Below are positions 13,495 to 20,102 of a stretch of 27,791 bases of DNA, piece by piece. The position numbers and the translations under genes are program-made. Origin of the DNA: a virus; the IMG/VR virus record IMGVR_UViG_3300022918_000230, positions 1-27,791 of that record; one strand, written 5' to 3'. Each line of letters starts with the position of its first letter. Position 1 is the first letter of the stretch. The notes under the pieces are model-generated. The model searched no databases. It was not told where the DNA came from and saw only the letters and a program-made list of their open reading frames with translations.

Positions 13495-14039
13495 GTGTTT
13501 ACAGATCGGCGGAGCACGCCATCATGCGAGCAATGAACGTGGATTCAATCTCTCTTCACAAGGGCGCTGGCTGGCAGAACAAGTGCCAGTCGGACAACTG
13601 GGAGCCGCCGAAGGCCGACAATCCATGCCCGCTGGATAAGTTCGACCAACTTACCCAGGACAGCATGACCCGGGCGATACTGCGTCGTGGTCTGTCCAAG
13701 CATCACTGGGCGGTACTGGTCGCACACTTCATGGTCAACCTTGACGGATCGACCCAGCAGCAGCGGGTGACGGCTATCATTGACCTGGCGCGATCTGCGC
13801 CTGGGAAGGCGCATCACCTGTTCAAGACTAAATGCGTGACTGCCTGGGCAACGCCTAGAATCCCTGATTCGTTCATGGTTATCCATACGTGGGACAACGC
13901 GGAGCCGATGACGCCTGAGAAAACGCTGTACCGGTGGCGAACAGATCTGCGCAAGTGGTTGAACACCGAACGGGACGCTGCCATAGCGTCTGCCTCGGTG
14001 GTTTTGGACGAAGCTCAACTCATTGCCGAAGCCGCTTGA
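13491..14039 (+). CDS. Last gene of the early operon, possible late regulator
   Basis: The 182-aa product has a central helical part (about 60-115, MTRAILRRGLSKHHWAVLVAHFMV, QQRVTAIIDLARSA) and a Trp-rich C-terminal half (WRTDLRKWLN). It overlaps the previous gene by ATGA and is followed after about 75 bases by a strong terminator. In lambdoid maps this is where the Q antiterminator lies, and the terminator-rich region downstream would need one, but I see no Q-family motif. The function is inferred from place only. Confidence 0.7.
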   Translation: MSVYRSAEHAIMRAMNVDSISLHKGAGWQNKCQSDNWEPPKADNPCPLDKFDQLTQDSMTRAILRRGLSKHHWAVLVAHFMVNLDGSTQQQRVTAIIDLARSAPGKAHHLFKTKCVTAWATPRIPDSFMVIHTWDNAEPMTPEKTLYRWRTDLRKWLNTERDAAIASASVVLDEAQLIAEAA

Positions 14040-14114
14040 ATGGCTGAGAAAATGAGAATATAGTTTCCCACATTGCGGTTCTGCGTCTTTGAGATGCGAA
14101 GCCCACGAAAGAAG

Positions 14115-14144
14115 AAAAGCCCGGCCATTGAGTCGGGCTTTTTT
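14115..14144 (+). terminator. Intrinsic terminator after the early operon
   Basis: Stem AAGCCCG (14117-14123) / CGGGCTT (14134-14140) with A-run and T6. Its GCCCGGCCAT left part recurs in the terminator at 16099-16130. Confidence 0.88.
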
Positions 14145-14201
14145 GTGGTTCATGAAAACTGTTATGGTCAGCCTTCAAACATCGAAAGGACGATCCGAAG
14201 C

Positions 14202-14642
14202 ATGTTTTCCGTAAGATCCTCGAAGCATGGAAGCAAGACCCTTTGGGCAGTATTCATTGGCGAAAAGGAAGTCGCTGGGCCTTATGCCTCAGAATCGCAC
14301 GCCGACTCAAGAGCGCAGGAGCTTGCCAAAGCGCATCACGCCAGAGCTGCTGAAGCGAAGCTGATCCAAGATCATGAAAACTTGGTAGGTATCTACGAGA
14401 CGCTAATCAATAAGACCCCGCTGACAGTTGGTGAGTTTTTGGATATTCAGATGCCTGGCCGCCGCGGCGTGCCAGAATTTGAGGCGTTGTTTCCGCATCT
14501 GGTCCAGATGCTGAATATCTTGGCGCTGTCTGATACGGCTAAAATTGATATGCCCATCCACGAAGGGGCGATAATCCACGGGATTACGTCGCAGGGTATG
14601 AAGAGCTATGAGATCTATCTTCGGGATTACGCTCCGAAGTAG
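14202..14642 (+). CDS. Accessory protein, unknown
   Basis: The 146-aa product starts MFSVRSSKHGSKTLWAVFIGEKEVAGPYAS. The N-terminal part suggests a short beta-sheet domain, and residues 35-60 an Ala-rich helix (ELAKAHHARAAEAKL). The longer frame reaching to 14073 runs through the terminator, so the ATG at 14202 (AAGGA 11 bases upstream) is preferred. It is more AT-rich than the early operon. The 200 bases after it hold no gene that I can see. Confidence 0.65.
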   Translation: MFSVRSSKHGSKTLWAVFIGEKEVAGPYASESHADSRAQELAKAHHARAAEAKLIQDHENLVGIYETLINKTPLTVGEFLDIQMPGRRGVPEFEALFPHLVQMLNILALSDTAKIDMPIHEGAIIHGITSQGMKSYEIYLRDYAPK

Positions 14643-14842
14643 GTGCCACTGAGTCCTGCAGTAGACGCACGCGAAGCTCCGCTTTAGTGGCCGGGTTGAT
14701 CACCGTATGGCGTGTATCCGACCTCGCTAAGCGCGGGTTTCCGTGTGCAGACGGCACGGCCATGTTTACGAGGGGCTTTATGTTGCTCACCCCGTGAAAT
14801 TAGGCTAAACATGCTCGCTCTCAAACGTGCAGGAGCAGGTCA

Positions 14843-15250
14843 GTGAGCGAAGTAGAGAATCTTCAGGTAGGGACGGAAGCGGCGTTTCATGCAGTATTGC
14901 GGATAGTCAACGAGACCTCTGCTAATTTGCCCATAACTCTGCAAATAGCTGGCAGTTTGGTGAGTGGGACACTGATCCCGTCATCGCAATATAACCACGC
15001 CCAGGCGCTAGCTCACGCCAGCCAGGCGTCAGGTGAAGCTGCCCATGTTGCCGAAGCTCTTGGGCAAGTGTTTGCTCAGCGCGTTGTCGCTGAGAAAGCG
15101 AATGGCTTTCCCGATCTAGAGTTCGCTTATTTAGAAAAAGCTCAGATTTTCAATGGAATGTCGAAAGGAGTTCCAACAGGCGGGGTGCTTTGGCAGCTCA
15201 AAACCTCATCGGTGGAAGGTTTCTTTTTTGGCAAGCTCGCTGAAACCTAA
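14843..15250 (+). CDS. Accessory protein, faintly GvpU-like
   Basis: The 135-aa product starts at GTG with AGGAG about 8 bases upstream. The N-terminus LRIVNETSANLPITLQIAGSLVSGTLIPSSQY has the pattern of GvpU-type proteins (ITL..G..VSG.LI...Y), followed by an Ala-rich helix and a mixed C-terminal domain ending GVLWQLKTSSVEGFFFGKL. The resemblance is weak and gas vesicles are not implied. It is a single-gene unit closed by a terminator. Confidence 0.65.
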   Translation: MSEVENLQVGTEAAFHAVLRIVNETSANLPITLQIAGSLVSGTLIPSSQYNHAQALAHASQASGEAAHVAEALGQVFAQRVVAEKANGFPDLEFAYLEKAQIFNGMSKGVPTGGVLWQLKTSSVEGFFFGKLAET

Positions 15251-15273
15251 GATCTGATCATTCGCTTGAAGAT

Positions 15274-15300
15274 AAGGCCATCACACGATGGCCTTTCTTG
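15274..15300 (+). terminator. Intrinsic terminator
   Basis: Perfect stem GGCCATC (15276-15282) / GATGGCC (15287-15293) with an ACAC loop, followed by TTTCTTG. Confidence 0.8.
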
Positions 15301-15315
15301 TTTCTGGAGTTCCAT

Positions 15316-16038
15316 ATGACGCCACCTTGGATATTCAGCTGGCTCGCATGGTGCTTCATCTGCTACTGGCCGAGCCTGTTTCTATGCATCGCCCTGACCA
15401 TCGCCCACAAGGCATACGACGAATCCAGTTACCGATATCCGCCAGCGCTGATCACGGGCTGGCATGACGTCGTGATCATGGCCTTCGTCGCGTTCTGCCT
15501 TTGGGTCGTCGTTTGTGCGGTCCGGAACGGGTACGGCGTAGGTCAGAAATTTTTGGAAGGTGGCGCTCAGTGGTGGGCAATCCGGTCTGAACCCAGAAGA
15601 TGGCTACCATCTGAAATGCGTTGCTGGTATGTTCGAGCCCCTCTAAATCAAGCCTATGAGAGGGATCTTATGCACTCATTCTTCGCCAAGTCTTTCGGTG
15701 GCCTTAACGGAAGCTATTATGTCCGTCAGTTTTTATTTGGGGCTGCTTTTGCCGCCCTGATTTTCTGGGTAGTCGGCAGCTCCCCTGCAGGGCTTTCCGC
15801 CAAACCGGGACTGATTGTTTACGCGGTGATCAATACGTTGCTTTACCCGTACTCACGTTTTGTTTACGAGAGCATCATCGGCTACGTCATGGGAGACAAC
15901 GTATTTTTCGTGAGTGCCCCATTGATGCTGATTGTGAAAGCAATGACCATGTCAATGTGCTGGACGATGGCGATTTTTGTCGCTCCTGTCGGGTTGGCCT
16001 ATCTCTTCTGGCGCAACAGCCGCGCTCCTACGAACTGA
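15316..16038 (+). CDS. Polytopic membrane protein, unknown
   Basis: The 240-aa product (MTPPWIFSWLAWCF) has about five hydrophobic segments, near residues 5-30, 52-72, 140-158, 162-182 and 205-232, with a polar loop between 73 and 135. It should sit in the inner membrane. The ATG at 15316 has GGAG 7 bases upstream; a TTG at 15298 is inside the terminator tail. Single membrane genes at such places are often superinfection-exclusion factors, but I recognise no family. Confidence 0.75.
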   Translation: MTPPWIFSWLAWCFICYWPSLFLCIALTIAHKAYDESSYRYPPALITGWHDVVIMAFVAFCLWVVVCAVRNGYGVGQKFLEGGAQWWAIRSEPRRWLPSEMRCWYVRAPLNQAYERDLMHSFFAKSFGGLNGSYYVRQFLFGAAFAALIFWVVGSSPAGLSAKPGLIVYAVINTLLYPYSRFVYESIIGYVMGDNVFFVSAPLMLIVKAMTMSMCWTMAIFVAPVGLAYLFWRNSRAPTN

Positions 16039-16057
16039 TTTGATCGAGACTTTTACA

Positions 16058-16086
16058 AGCCCCATCTAAATGCGGGGCTCATTGTT
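16058..16086 (+). terminator. Terminator-like hairpin
   Basis: Stem AGCCCC (16058-16063) / GGGGCT (16074-16079), then CATTGTTT. The T-tract is interrupted, and a stronger terminator follows 20 bases later. Confidence 0.55.
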
Positions 16087-16096
16087 TCCGCAGACA

Positions 16097-16130
16097 GGAA
16101 GCCCGGCCATATTTGAGCCGGGCTTTTTTT
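16097..16130 (+). terminator. Strong intrinsic terminator
   Basis: Stem GCCCGGC (16101-16107) / GCCGGGC (16117-16123), 9-base loop, T7. Shares GCCCGGCCAT with the terminator at 14115-14144. Confidence 0.9.
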
Positions 16131-16196
16131 ATGCCTGATTGCATGGTTCTACATCGAGGTGCTAGCGTCCGACGACCAATACGTCGAGGCTTGACC

Positions 16197-16421
16197 ATGT
16201 CAGTAGAAGTAATCGAGAAGACTGGGGCCGATGTCCCCAAGGAATGGCGTGACCTTCGCTGCGAAGCGATATGGGTCGTTATAGTTGAGGGGCGCTTTCA
16301 AGCAGTGTTCTTTGATGAAGCGGACGCCCAGTGGTACGCCAATGCAATGGAGGACGTCATCCAGCAAGAGTTGGAACATGACAATCCTCCCAGACCAAGT
16401 GCAGGCCCCCGCATGGGCTAA
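16197..16421 (+). CDS. Small accessory protein, unknown
   Basis: A 74-aa product starting MSVEVIEKTGADVPKEWRDL, with a central beta-like segment (EAIWVVIVEGRFQAVFF) and a helix DAQWYANAMEDVIQQELEH. A longer frame from 16113 begins inside a terminator and is rejected; the ATG at 16197 has GAGG upstream. No domain is recognised. Confidence 0.65.
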   Translation: MSVEVIEKTGADVPKEWRDLRCEAIWVVIVEGRFQAVFFDEADAQWYANAMEDVIQQELEHDNPPRPSAGPRMG

Positions 16422-16425
16422 CACC

Positions 16426-16453
16426 AAACCCCGGCCATGTGTCGGGGTTTCTC
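16426..16453 (+). terminator. Intrinsic terminator
   Basis: Stem AAACCCCG (16426-16433) / CGGGGTTT (16443-16450) with loop GCCATGTGT. It shares the CCCGGCCAT element of the neighbouring terminators. Confidence 0.75.
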
Positions 16454-16521
16454 GTTGTGCGCCTCTTGCGTAGACTCGGTGCGAGTTCAAACATCAGCTT
16501 GAGCTCATACGGGAGTTGAAT

Positions 16522-16800
16522 ATGCAACGTGACATGTTGATGGCGGTTCGCCTTCTAGGTTTTTTAGTCCAGGAATGTGAAGGCAGTGGAGTAACCCGCA
16601 ATGATATTCGGCACAAATACGTAGGCGACAAGGTGCATGGCGTGCCTACTGAAGTTATCTGGGACCAGATTGATTACCATCTGGAGCTTTTGGAGTCTGC
16701 AGGTTTAGTAGCGATCTACCGCGACGGGGAGGATTTCAGTGCTGATGTTTTCTCCATGACATGGGCGGGGCACGACTATTTGGACCAGCGAGATATTTGA
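16522..16800 (+). CDS. DUF2513 protein
   Basis: The 92-aa product matches DUF2513: it opens MQRDMLMAVRLLGFLV, then has IDYHLELLESAGLVAI and ends with MTWAGHDYLDQRD. This looks like a winged-helix fold and the family is frequent in phages and plasmids without a known role. The ATG at 16522 has GGGAG 6 bases upstream. Confidence 0.85.
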   Translation: MQRDMLMAVRLLGFLVQECEGSGVTRNDIRHKYVGDKVHGVPTEVIWDQIDYHLELLESAGLVAIYRDGEDFSADVFSMTWAGHDYLDQRDI

Positions 16801-16819
16801 AAATTGTGAGCGCATTCTG

Positions 16820-16844
16820 AGCCCCGCTAAGTGCGGGGTTTTCT
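16820..16844 (+). terminator. Intrinsic terminator
   Basis: Stem CCCCGC (16822-16827) / GCGGGG (16833-16838), 5-base loop, then TTTTCT. Confidence 0.8.
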
Positions 16845-16868
16845 ATGGCAGCTTTTGGGAGATTGATA

Positions 16869-17066
16869 ATGAAAAGCGAATACCGCCAGGCGGTCGAGTC
16901 GGTCATTGCTCAAGAGGCAAAGGTAAGTGAAGTCGCCCGTATGCACACAGAAGCAGCCAATCGTGAAAATCAACTTGCTGAGGATCTGCGACTCAATCAA
17001 GAAACGCTTGCTCGTTACGAGGATCGCGTAGGAAGGATTGAATCGCAGCTTTCAAGGCGGGGCTGA
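16869..17066 (+). CDS. Small coiled-coil protein
   Basis: A 65-aa product (MKSEYRQAVESVIAQEAKVSE) that is almost wholly heptad-patterned helix, rich in Glu, Arg and Gln, without membrane segment. GGGAG lies about 7 bases before the ATG at 16869. It ends 4 bases before the stop of the convergent gene at 17071. Function is unknown. Confidence 0.6.
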   Translation: MKSEYRQAVESVIAQEAKVSEVARMHTEAANRENQLAEDLRLNQETLARYEDRVGRIESQLSRRG

Positions 17067-17070
17067 AGAA

Positions 17071-17370
17071 TTAAAAACCGAGGTATTTCTCAAGCAGCCC
17101 TGGGTATACAAGCGGTCCTTTGACGGCGCGGCTCCTGTTCGAAACATCAATCACTACCATCATATCGGTAATTGCGCTGAATTTGCTGCCAACCCACAGA
17201 GCGGTGCACAAATCGTCGGCAGACATTTCCGATTCGAAGCAGTAGAACGACGTGGTCTCGTCCCAATGCTTGTATTCGCACAGTTCGTTAATCTTGCTTT
17301 TAAATGAGTTGTATCTCTCGCTGTAAGTCGCGTCCGACTTGATATGAAATGTAACGATAAAGTTTGCCAT
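17071..17370 (-). CDS. SinR-family-annotated small protein (tentative), opposite strand
   Basis: The 99-aa product MANFIVTFHIKSDATYSERY... has a ferredoxin-like pattern: an N-terminal strand, a helix (SERYNSFKSKINELCEY), ETTSFYCFES, then ADDLCTALW and DMMVVIDVSNR. Similar proteins are, from memory, named SinR family in databases, without a known role. It is the only leftward gene in the 14-18 kb block, so it is likely to have its own promoter in 17371-17480. The start at 17370 matches the conserved MA-FIVTF opening; a longer frame exists upstream. Confidence 0.7.
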   Translation of the reverse strand: MANFIVTFHIKSDATYSERYNSFKSKINELCEYKHWDETTSFYCFESEMSADDLCTALWVGSKFSAITDMMVVIDVSNRSRAVKGPLVYPGLLEKYLGF

Positions 17371-17959
17371 GGTTCCGTCCATCATCTTGCCGTAGGGGCT
17401 CTGAAGATAGCACGGAGCCACTAGCCGCCACTGAGCGGTTTTTTTATATCTGAATTTTGCGCAAGCGGCAGACACAGCAAGGGTTCACGTTTTGAATCAA
17501 GGCGAAAGCCCCGGCTCCTTGCTCTCCGGGCGCAGATAGGCGTTTGGGTTGCGACTACGCGGCCGGCGTCGAACACCCCGTTGCATCCGGGGTATTTATT
17601 CTTTTCAAGTTTGTGTGTGCAGACCACTGCCAGGGTGGGCCTTCGGGCGGGCCTGGACATCGATTCGCCGGTTAGTGCGATGTACAGAAAAACACCGGCA
17701 GCCAGTGTGTCTCAAACCTCGTTTTGCTCCGGGGCGGATCTGGCGGACAGGCGTGGAAAGACACGCATTTTATGCAGGTGATCAAAGCCCGGCACGGTCG
17801 TAGCGTTAGGCCGGTCAAAGCGCAGGGGTAACAGTCAGCGTGGGGACTGTAGGGAAACGCCACGACAGCGACCTGAAAGGGTTGCCATCTGCACCCATTT
17901 CAAGCCTCGGCAAATGCCGGGGCTTTCTTGTTTACAGCTCCCCAAAGGGAGGACATCGG
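17371..17959. other. Non-coding stretch of about 590 bases with several hairpins
   Basis: No convincing gene is seen. Visible structure: ACCCCG/CGGGGT hairpin at 17575-17593; GCGTG/CACGC near 17750-17766; ACAGTC/GACTGT near 17831-17850; GGGT/ACCC near 17880-17896; then the terminator at 17902-17930. This could hold a late promoter and an RNA ending at that terminator. No -35/-10 pair could be fixed with confidence. Confidence 0.4.
17902..17930 (+). terminator. Intrinsic terminator before the lysis genes
   Basis: Stem AAGCCTCGGC (17902-17911) / GCCGGGGCTT (17916-17925) with one G-T pair, AAAT loop, then TCTTGTTT. The transcript it ends starts somewhere in the non-coding stretch upstream. Confidence 0.75.
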
Positions 17960-18286
17960 ATGAAGACCATGCCAGAAAAGAATCCTGATTTCTGGGCAGC
18001 GCTGTACCTCTTCATCAGCACGCCGCTATGGCAAGGCGCGATCATGGCTACCACTGTCTCGCTGCTGCGTGTCCTCTACGAAGCCAAGGAAGCGAACAAA
18101 TGGCGGATCGTGCTGGAGGCGCTCATCTGTGGCTCGCTGAGTCTGTCAGCCAGTAGCGTTATCGAATGGATGGCCTGGCCGCCGAGCCTGTCAGTAGCCG
18201 CCGGCGGAACCATTGGCTTCGTCGGAGTGACAGCAATCAGAGAGCTGATCATCAAGTTCCTCGGACGCAAGGCGGACGCACCATGA
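17960..18286 (+). CDS. Lambda-family class I holin
   Basis: The 108-aa product opens MKTMPEKNPDFWAALYLFI, close to lambda S (MKMPEK). Three hydrophobic segments lie near residues 10-35, 50-70 and 72-95, followed by the basic tail IIKFLGRKADAP. It forms inner-membrane holes that time lysis. GGAGG is about 8 bases before the ATG. A second ATG at codon 4 creates a possible dual-start holin/antiholin pair. It overlaps Rz by ATGA; no endolysin gene intervenes. Confidence 0.88.
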   Translation: MKTMPEKNPDFWAALYLFISTPLWQGAIMATTVSLLRVLYEAKEANKWRIVLEALICGSLSLSASSVIEWMAWPPSLSVAAGGTIGFVGVTAIRELIIKFLGRKADAP

Positions 18287-18669
18287 GCGCATTGAAGTCC
18301 TTCGCGCTGGCATGCGTGATTGCCCTCGTCGGCGTTCTGCTGGTGGGTATTCAGCAGTACCGGGTGCTCGCCCTCGAAGGCAAAGTCAGCATTGAAACCA
18401 AGGCCAAGACTGACGCCGTGGCAGCCAACGAGGCGAGCCAGGCGACGATCACCACGTTACAGGCCGAAGCCAGACGTAACGCCGCGTACAGCGCGGACCT
18501 GGTCAAGCGCATCAAGGCCAGCGAAGACAAAGCCAAACAGGCGAGGAAGAACTTTGAAGATCTCAAGCGCAACAGCAAGCCTGTTCGTGATTGGGCTGCT
18601 CAGCCTTTGCCTGACGGCCTGCGCAGCAAAGCCAGCGGTAGTAACAAAGACAAGCGCCCTAAGAATTGA
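18283..18669 (+). CDS. Rz: Rz-type inner-membrane spanin
   Basis: The 128-aa product has an N-terminal membrane anchor (about 5-23, FALACVIALVGVLLVG), a long coiled coil (30-105) and the PVRDWAAQPLPDGLR segment typical of Rz-like proteins. Together with Rz1 it spans the periplasm and fuses the membranes at the end of lysis. It starts at the ATG overlapping the holin stop. The last 116 bases are shared, in another frame, with Rz1. Confidence 0.88.
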   Translation: MSALKSFALACVIALVGVLLVGIQQYRVLALEGKVSIETKAKTDAVAANEASQATITTLQAEARRNAAYSADLVKRIKASEDKAKQARKNFEDLKRNSKPVRDWAAQPLPDGLRSKASGSNKDKRPKN

Positions 18670-18826
18670 GGCACCGGAACTGGTGCCGTGTGAGCGGGTA
18701 GACGCTGATGAAGCTGACCTGCGAGACAACGGCGATGTCTGGGCTTTGAAGGATCAGGCCATCAAGCTGCTCGATACGTGCGCCGATCAGGTGGATGCGC
18801 AGATCGTTCGCAGCCAGAGCAAATAG
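18554..18826 (+). CDS. Rz1: Rz1-type outer-membrane lipoprotein spanin
   Basis: Embedded out of frame in Rz. The 90-aa product from a TTG start (GAGG about 8 bases upstream) reads MKISSATASLFVIGLLSLCLTAC, a lipoprotein signal with lipobox LTAC and lipidated C23. The mature part (68 residues) is longer than lambda Rz1 and less Pro-rich, with four further charged clusters and two cysteines. The frame is open further upstream, but only this start yields a signal peptide at the N-terminus. Confidence 0.82.
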   Translation: MKISSATASLFVIGLLSLCLTACAAKPAVVTKTSALRIEAPELVPCERVDADEADLRDNGDVWALKDQAIKLLDTCADQVDAQIVRSQSK

Positions 18827-18835
18827 GGATTCAAT

Positions 18836-18936
18836 GGGGCCGTAGCTCAGCCGGTTAGAGCATACCCCTGCTGCACAGATCCAGTGTGCAGCAGACGAGG
18901 TGCGGGACAGAGGTTCGAATCCTCCGGCTCCACCCA
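18836..18936 (+). tRNA. tRNA-Ala-like RNA with abnormal anticodon arm
   Basis: Acceptor strands GGGGCCG (18836-18842) and CGGCTCC (18925-18931) pair with a G3-U70 wobble and are followed by A73, the alanine identity elements. The D-stem is GCTC/GAGC (18845-18848/18858-18861), and the T-arm is GAGG-TTCGAAT-CCTC (18910-18924), only 4 bp. In place of a normal anticodon arm there is a perfect 9-bp stem (18868-18876/18886-18894) with loop AGATCCAGT and an extra GACGAGGTGCGGGACA segment. The 3' end reads ACCCA rather than ACCA. It may be non-decoding. Confidence 0.6.
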
Positions 18937-19032
18937 TTTCGCGCCACGATTACAGAAGCGCCGTTTCGTGGCGCTAGGTGATCACCTGAAAGATTTGAAT
19001 GCCAAGCATGGCGCTATGGAACAGCGATCACA

Positions 19033-19485
19033 TTAGAACAAGCCAGGCAGTGAGAGGAACGCGCGGACTACAAATGCGATGATCACACCTGATCCAACGC
19101 CTACCAGAGTGTATTTGGCCACTGGCGATGACTTCTCTTTTAGATTTTGAAGAGTCCATGCGAGGTTCGCTATAGCTAGGGCAACCGCACTTCCAATCAC
19201 AAAGCAACCAATTGCCCCTTGAGCTCCGTCGGGCAGATAGTCGATAGCCTTATACAGGCTTGGTAAGCCAAGCAGCATCGCGATGCAGATACCCATGTTC
19301 CTTAGGCTGTCAAAGATAGTCTTGGTGTCGGCTTGTTTCTCTTCCCCAAAAAATTTCCGCATACGCGATTGTTTTGCTATGGGCGGTGCCGTCTGGGCTG
19401 GTGCCGTAACTATGGGATCGGCCGGTGCTCCCGCAAATGATGAGGCGGCAGCTTGGGCGGTGTCATGGGGTTCATTCTGCGACAT
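19033..19485 (-). CDS. Membrane protein on the opposite strand, unknown
   Basis: The 150-aa product starts MSQNEPHDTAQAAASS, has an Ala/Pro-rich cytoplasmic N-terminus to about residue 50, then three hydrophobic segments (about 66-80, 93-112, 125-145). GGAAGAG lies 7 bases before the ATG at 19485; a much longer frame upstream is rejected. It is the only leftward gene between lysis and packaging genes, so it is probably an independently expressed lysogenic gene. Confidence 0.72.
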   Translation of the reverse strand: MSQNEPHDTAQAAASSFAGAPADPIVTAPAQTAPPIAKQSRMRKFFGEEKQADTKTIFDSLRNMGICIAMLLGLPSLYKAIDYLPDGAQGAIGCFVIGSAVALAIANLAWTLQNLKEKSSPVAKYTLVGVGSGVIIAFVVRAFLSLPGLF

Positions 19486-19623
19486 AAGATGTCTCTTCCG
19501 GGCTGGTTGGTCATGCAGTATCACTGTGCCACCTTTGCCCGCACAACTTCTTTGGCTGAAGAGCTGCTTAAGACTCCCAAATCCAAAACCGGCAACCCGC
19601 CACCATTCAAGTGGTGATTCAAT

Positions 19624-19944
19624 ATGACTACGGATATGCGCTCGTTCACGTTCAAGTCTCGACACTTCGACACGACTAAGCGAATCACCGGCAGAGCGCT
19701 GCAGAAGCGCCGCCTCAGCGTCTGGACCAAAGACCCTTGCTGCGCCATATGCCGACGGCTCACTGACTACCCGTCAGGCTTCGAACTCGATCACAAGGTG
19801 CCACTGTTCAAGGACGGTGATGACACCGAGGCGAACTGCCAGGTGCTCTGCAACGGGGTCAACGGATGCCACGAGAAGAAGACCGCGCAGGACATGGGGT
19901 TCCGCTACAAGCAGACCATCGGGCCTGATGGCTATCCCGTCTAA
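19624..19944 (+). CDS. HNH endonuclease next to the terminase
   Basis: The 106-aa protein has the HNH core ELDHKVPLFKDGDDTEANCQ with D56-H57, N71 and H83, and zinc cysteines C40, C43, C76 and C82. HNH proteins beside HK97-type terminases nick DNA and support cos cleavage and packaging. The ribosome site is weak. The 138 bases between it and the divergent membrane gene should contain both promoters, but none stands out. Confidence 0.9.
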   Translation: MTTDMRSFTFKSRHFDTTKRITGRALQKRRLSVWTKDPCCAICRRLTDYPSGFELDHKVPLFKDGDDTEANCQVLCNGVNGCHEKKTAQDMGFRYKQTIGPDGYPV

Positions 19945-20102
19945 TGAATGCGAAATGATCTCATTTGTGACGCTCGATTCTGGTGCGTGCACCGAAATGG
20001 GGCGGGGTGGGTCAAGAGTTCAGAAGTCTCGAAGCCGGAAATCGACTCCCGCCCTTTTCTTGCGCGACCGCGAAATGAATAGTTTTTTTTCGGAATGAAA
20101 TC
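19945..20102 (+). other. Interval upstream of terS, candidate cos region
   Basis: No gene is seen. A GGGGCGGGGTGGG tract near 20000 and a CCCGCCC tract near 20048 form an inverted pair, and a T8 run lies near 20085. cos of HK97-type phages usually lies in this place. The exact nick site cannot be read from the sequence. Confidence 0.3.

Noticed and set aside
13545-14153. 202-aa minus-strand frame over the last early gene
   Set aside because: Opposes a well-spaced coupled gene and starts beyond the terminator; no domain.
14073-14201. N-terminal extension of the 14202 gene
   Set aside because: Runs through an intrinsic terminator; a better ribosome site lies before 14202.
14843-15250. Gas-vesicle gene (GvpU)
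   Set aside because: Only a short N-terminal pattern matches, and no other gas-vesicle gene is present, so a function call is not justified.
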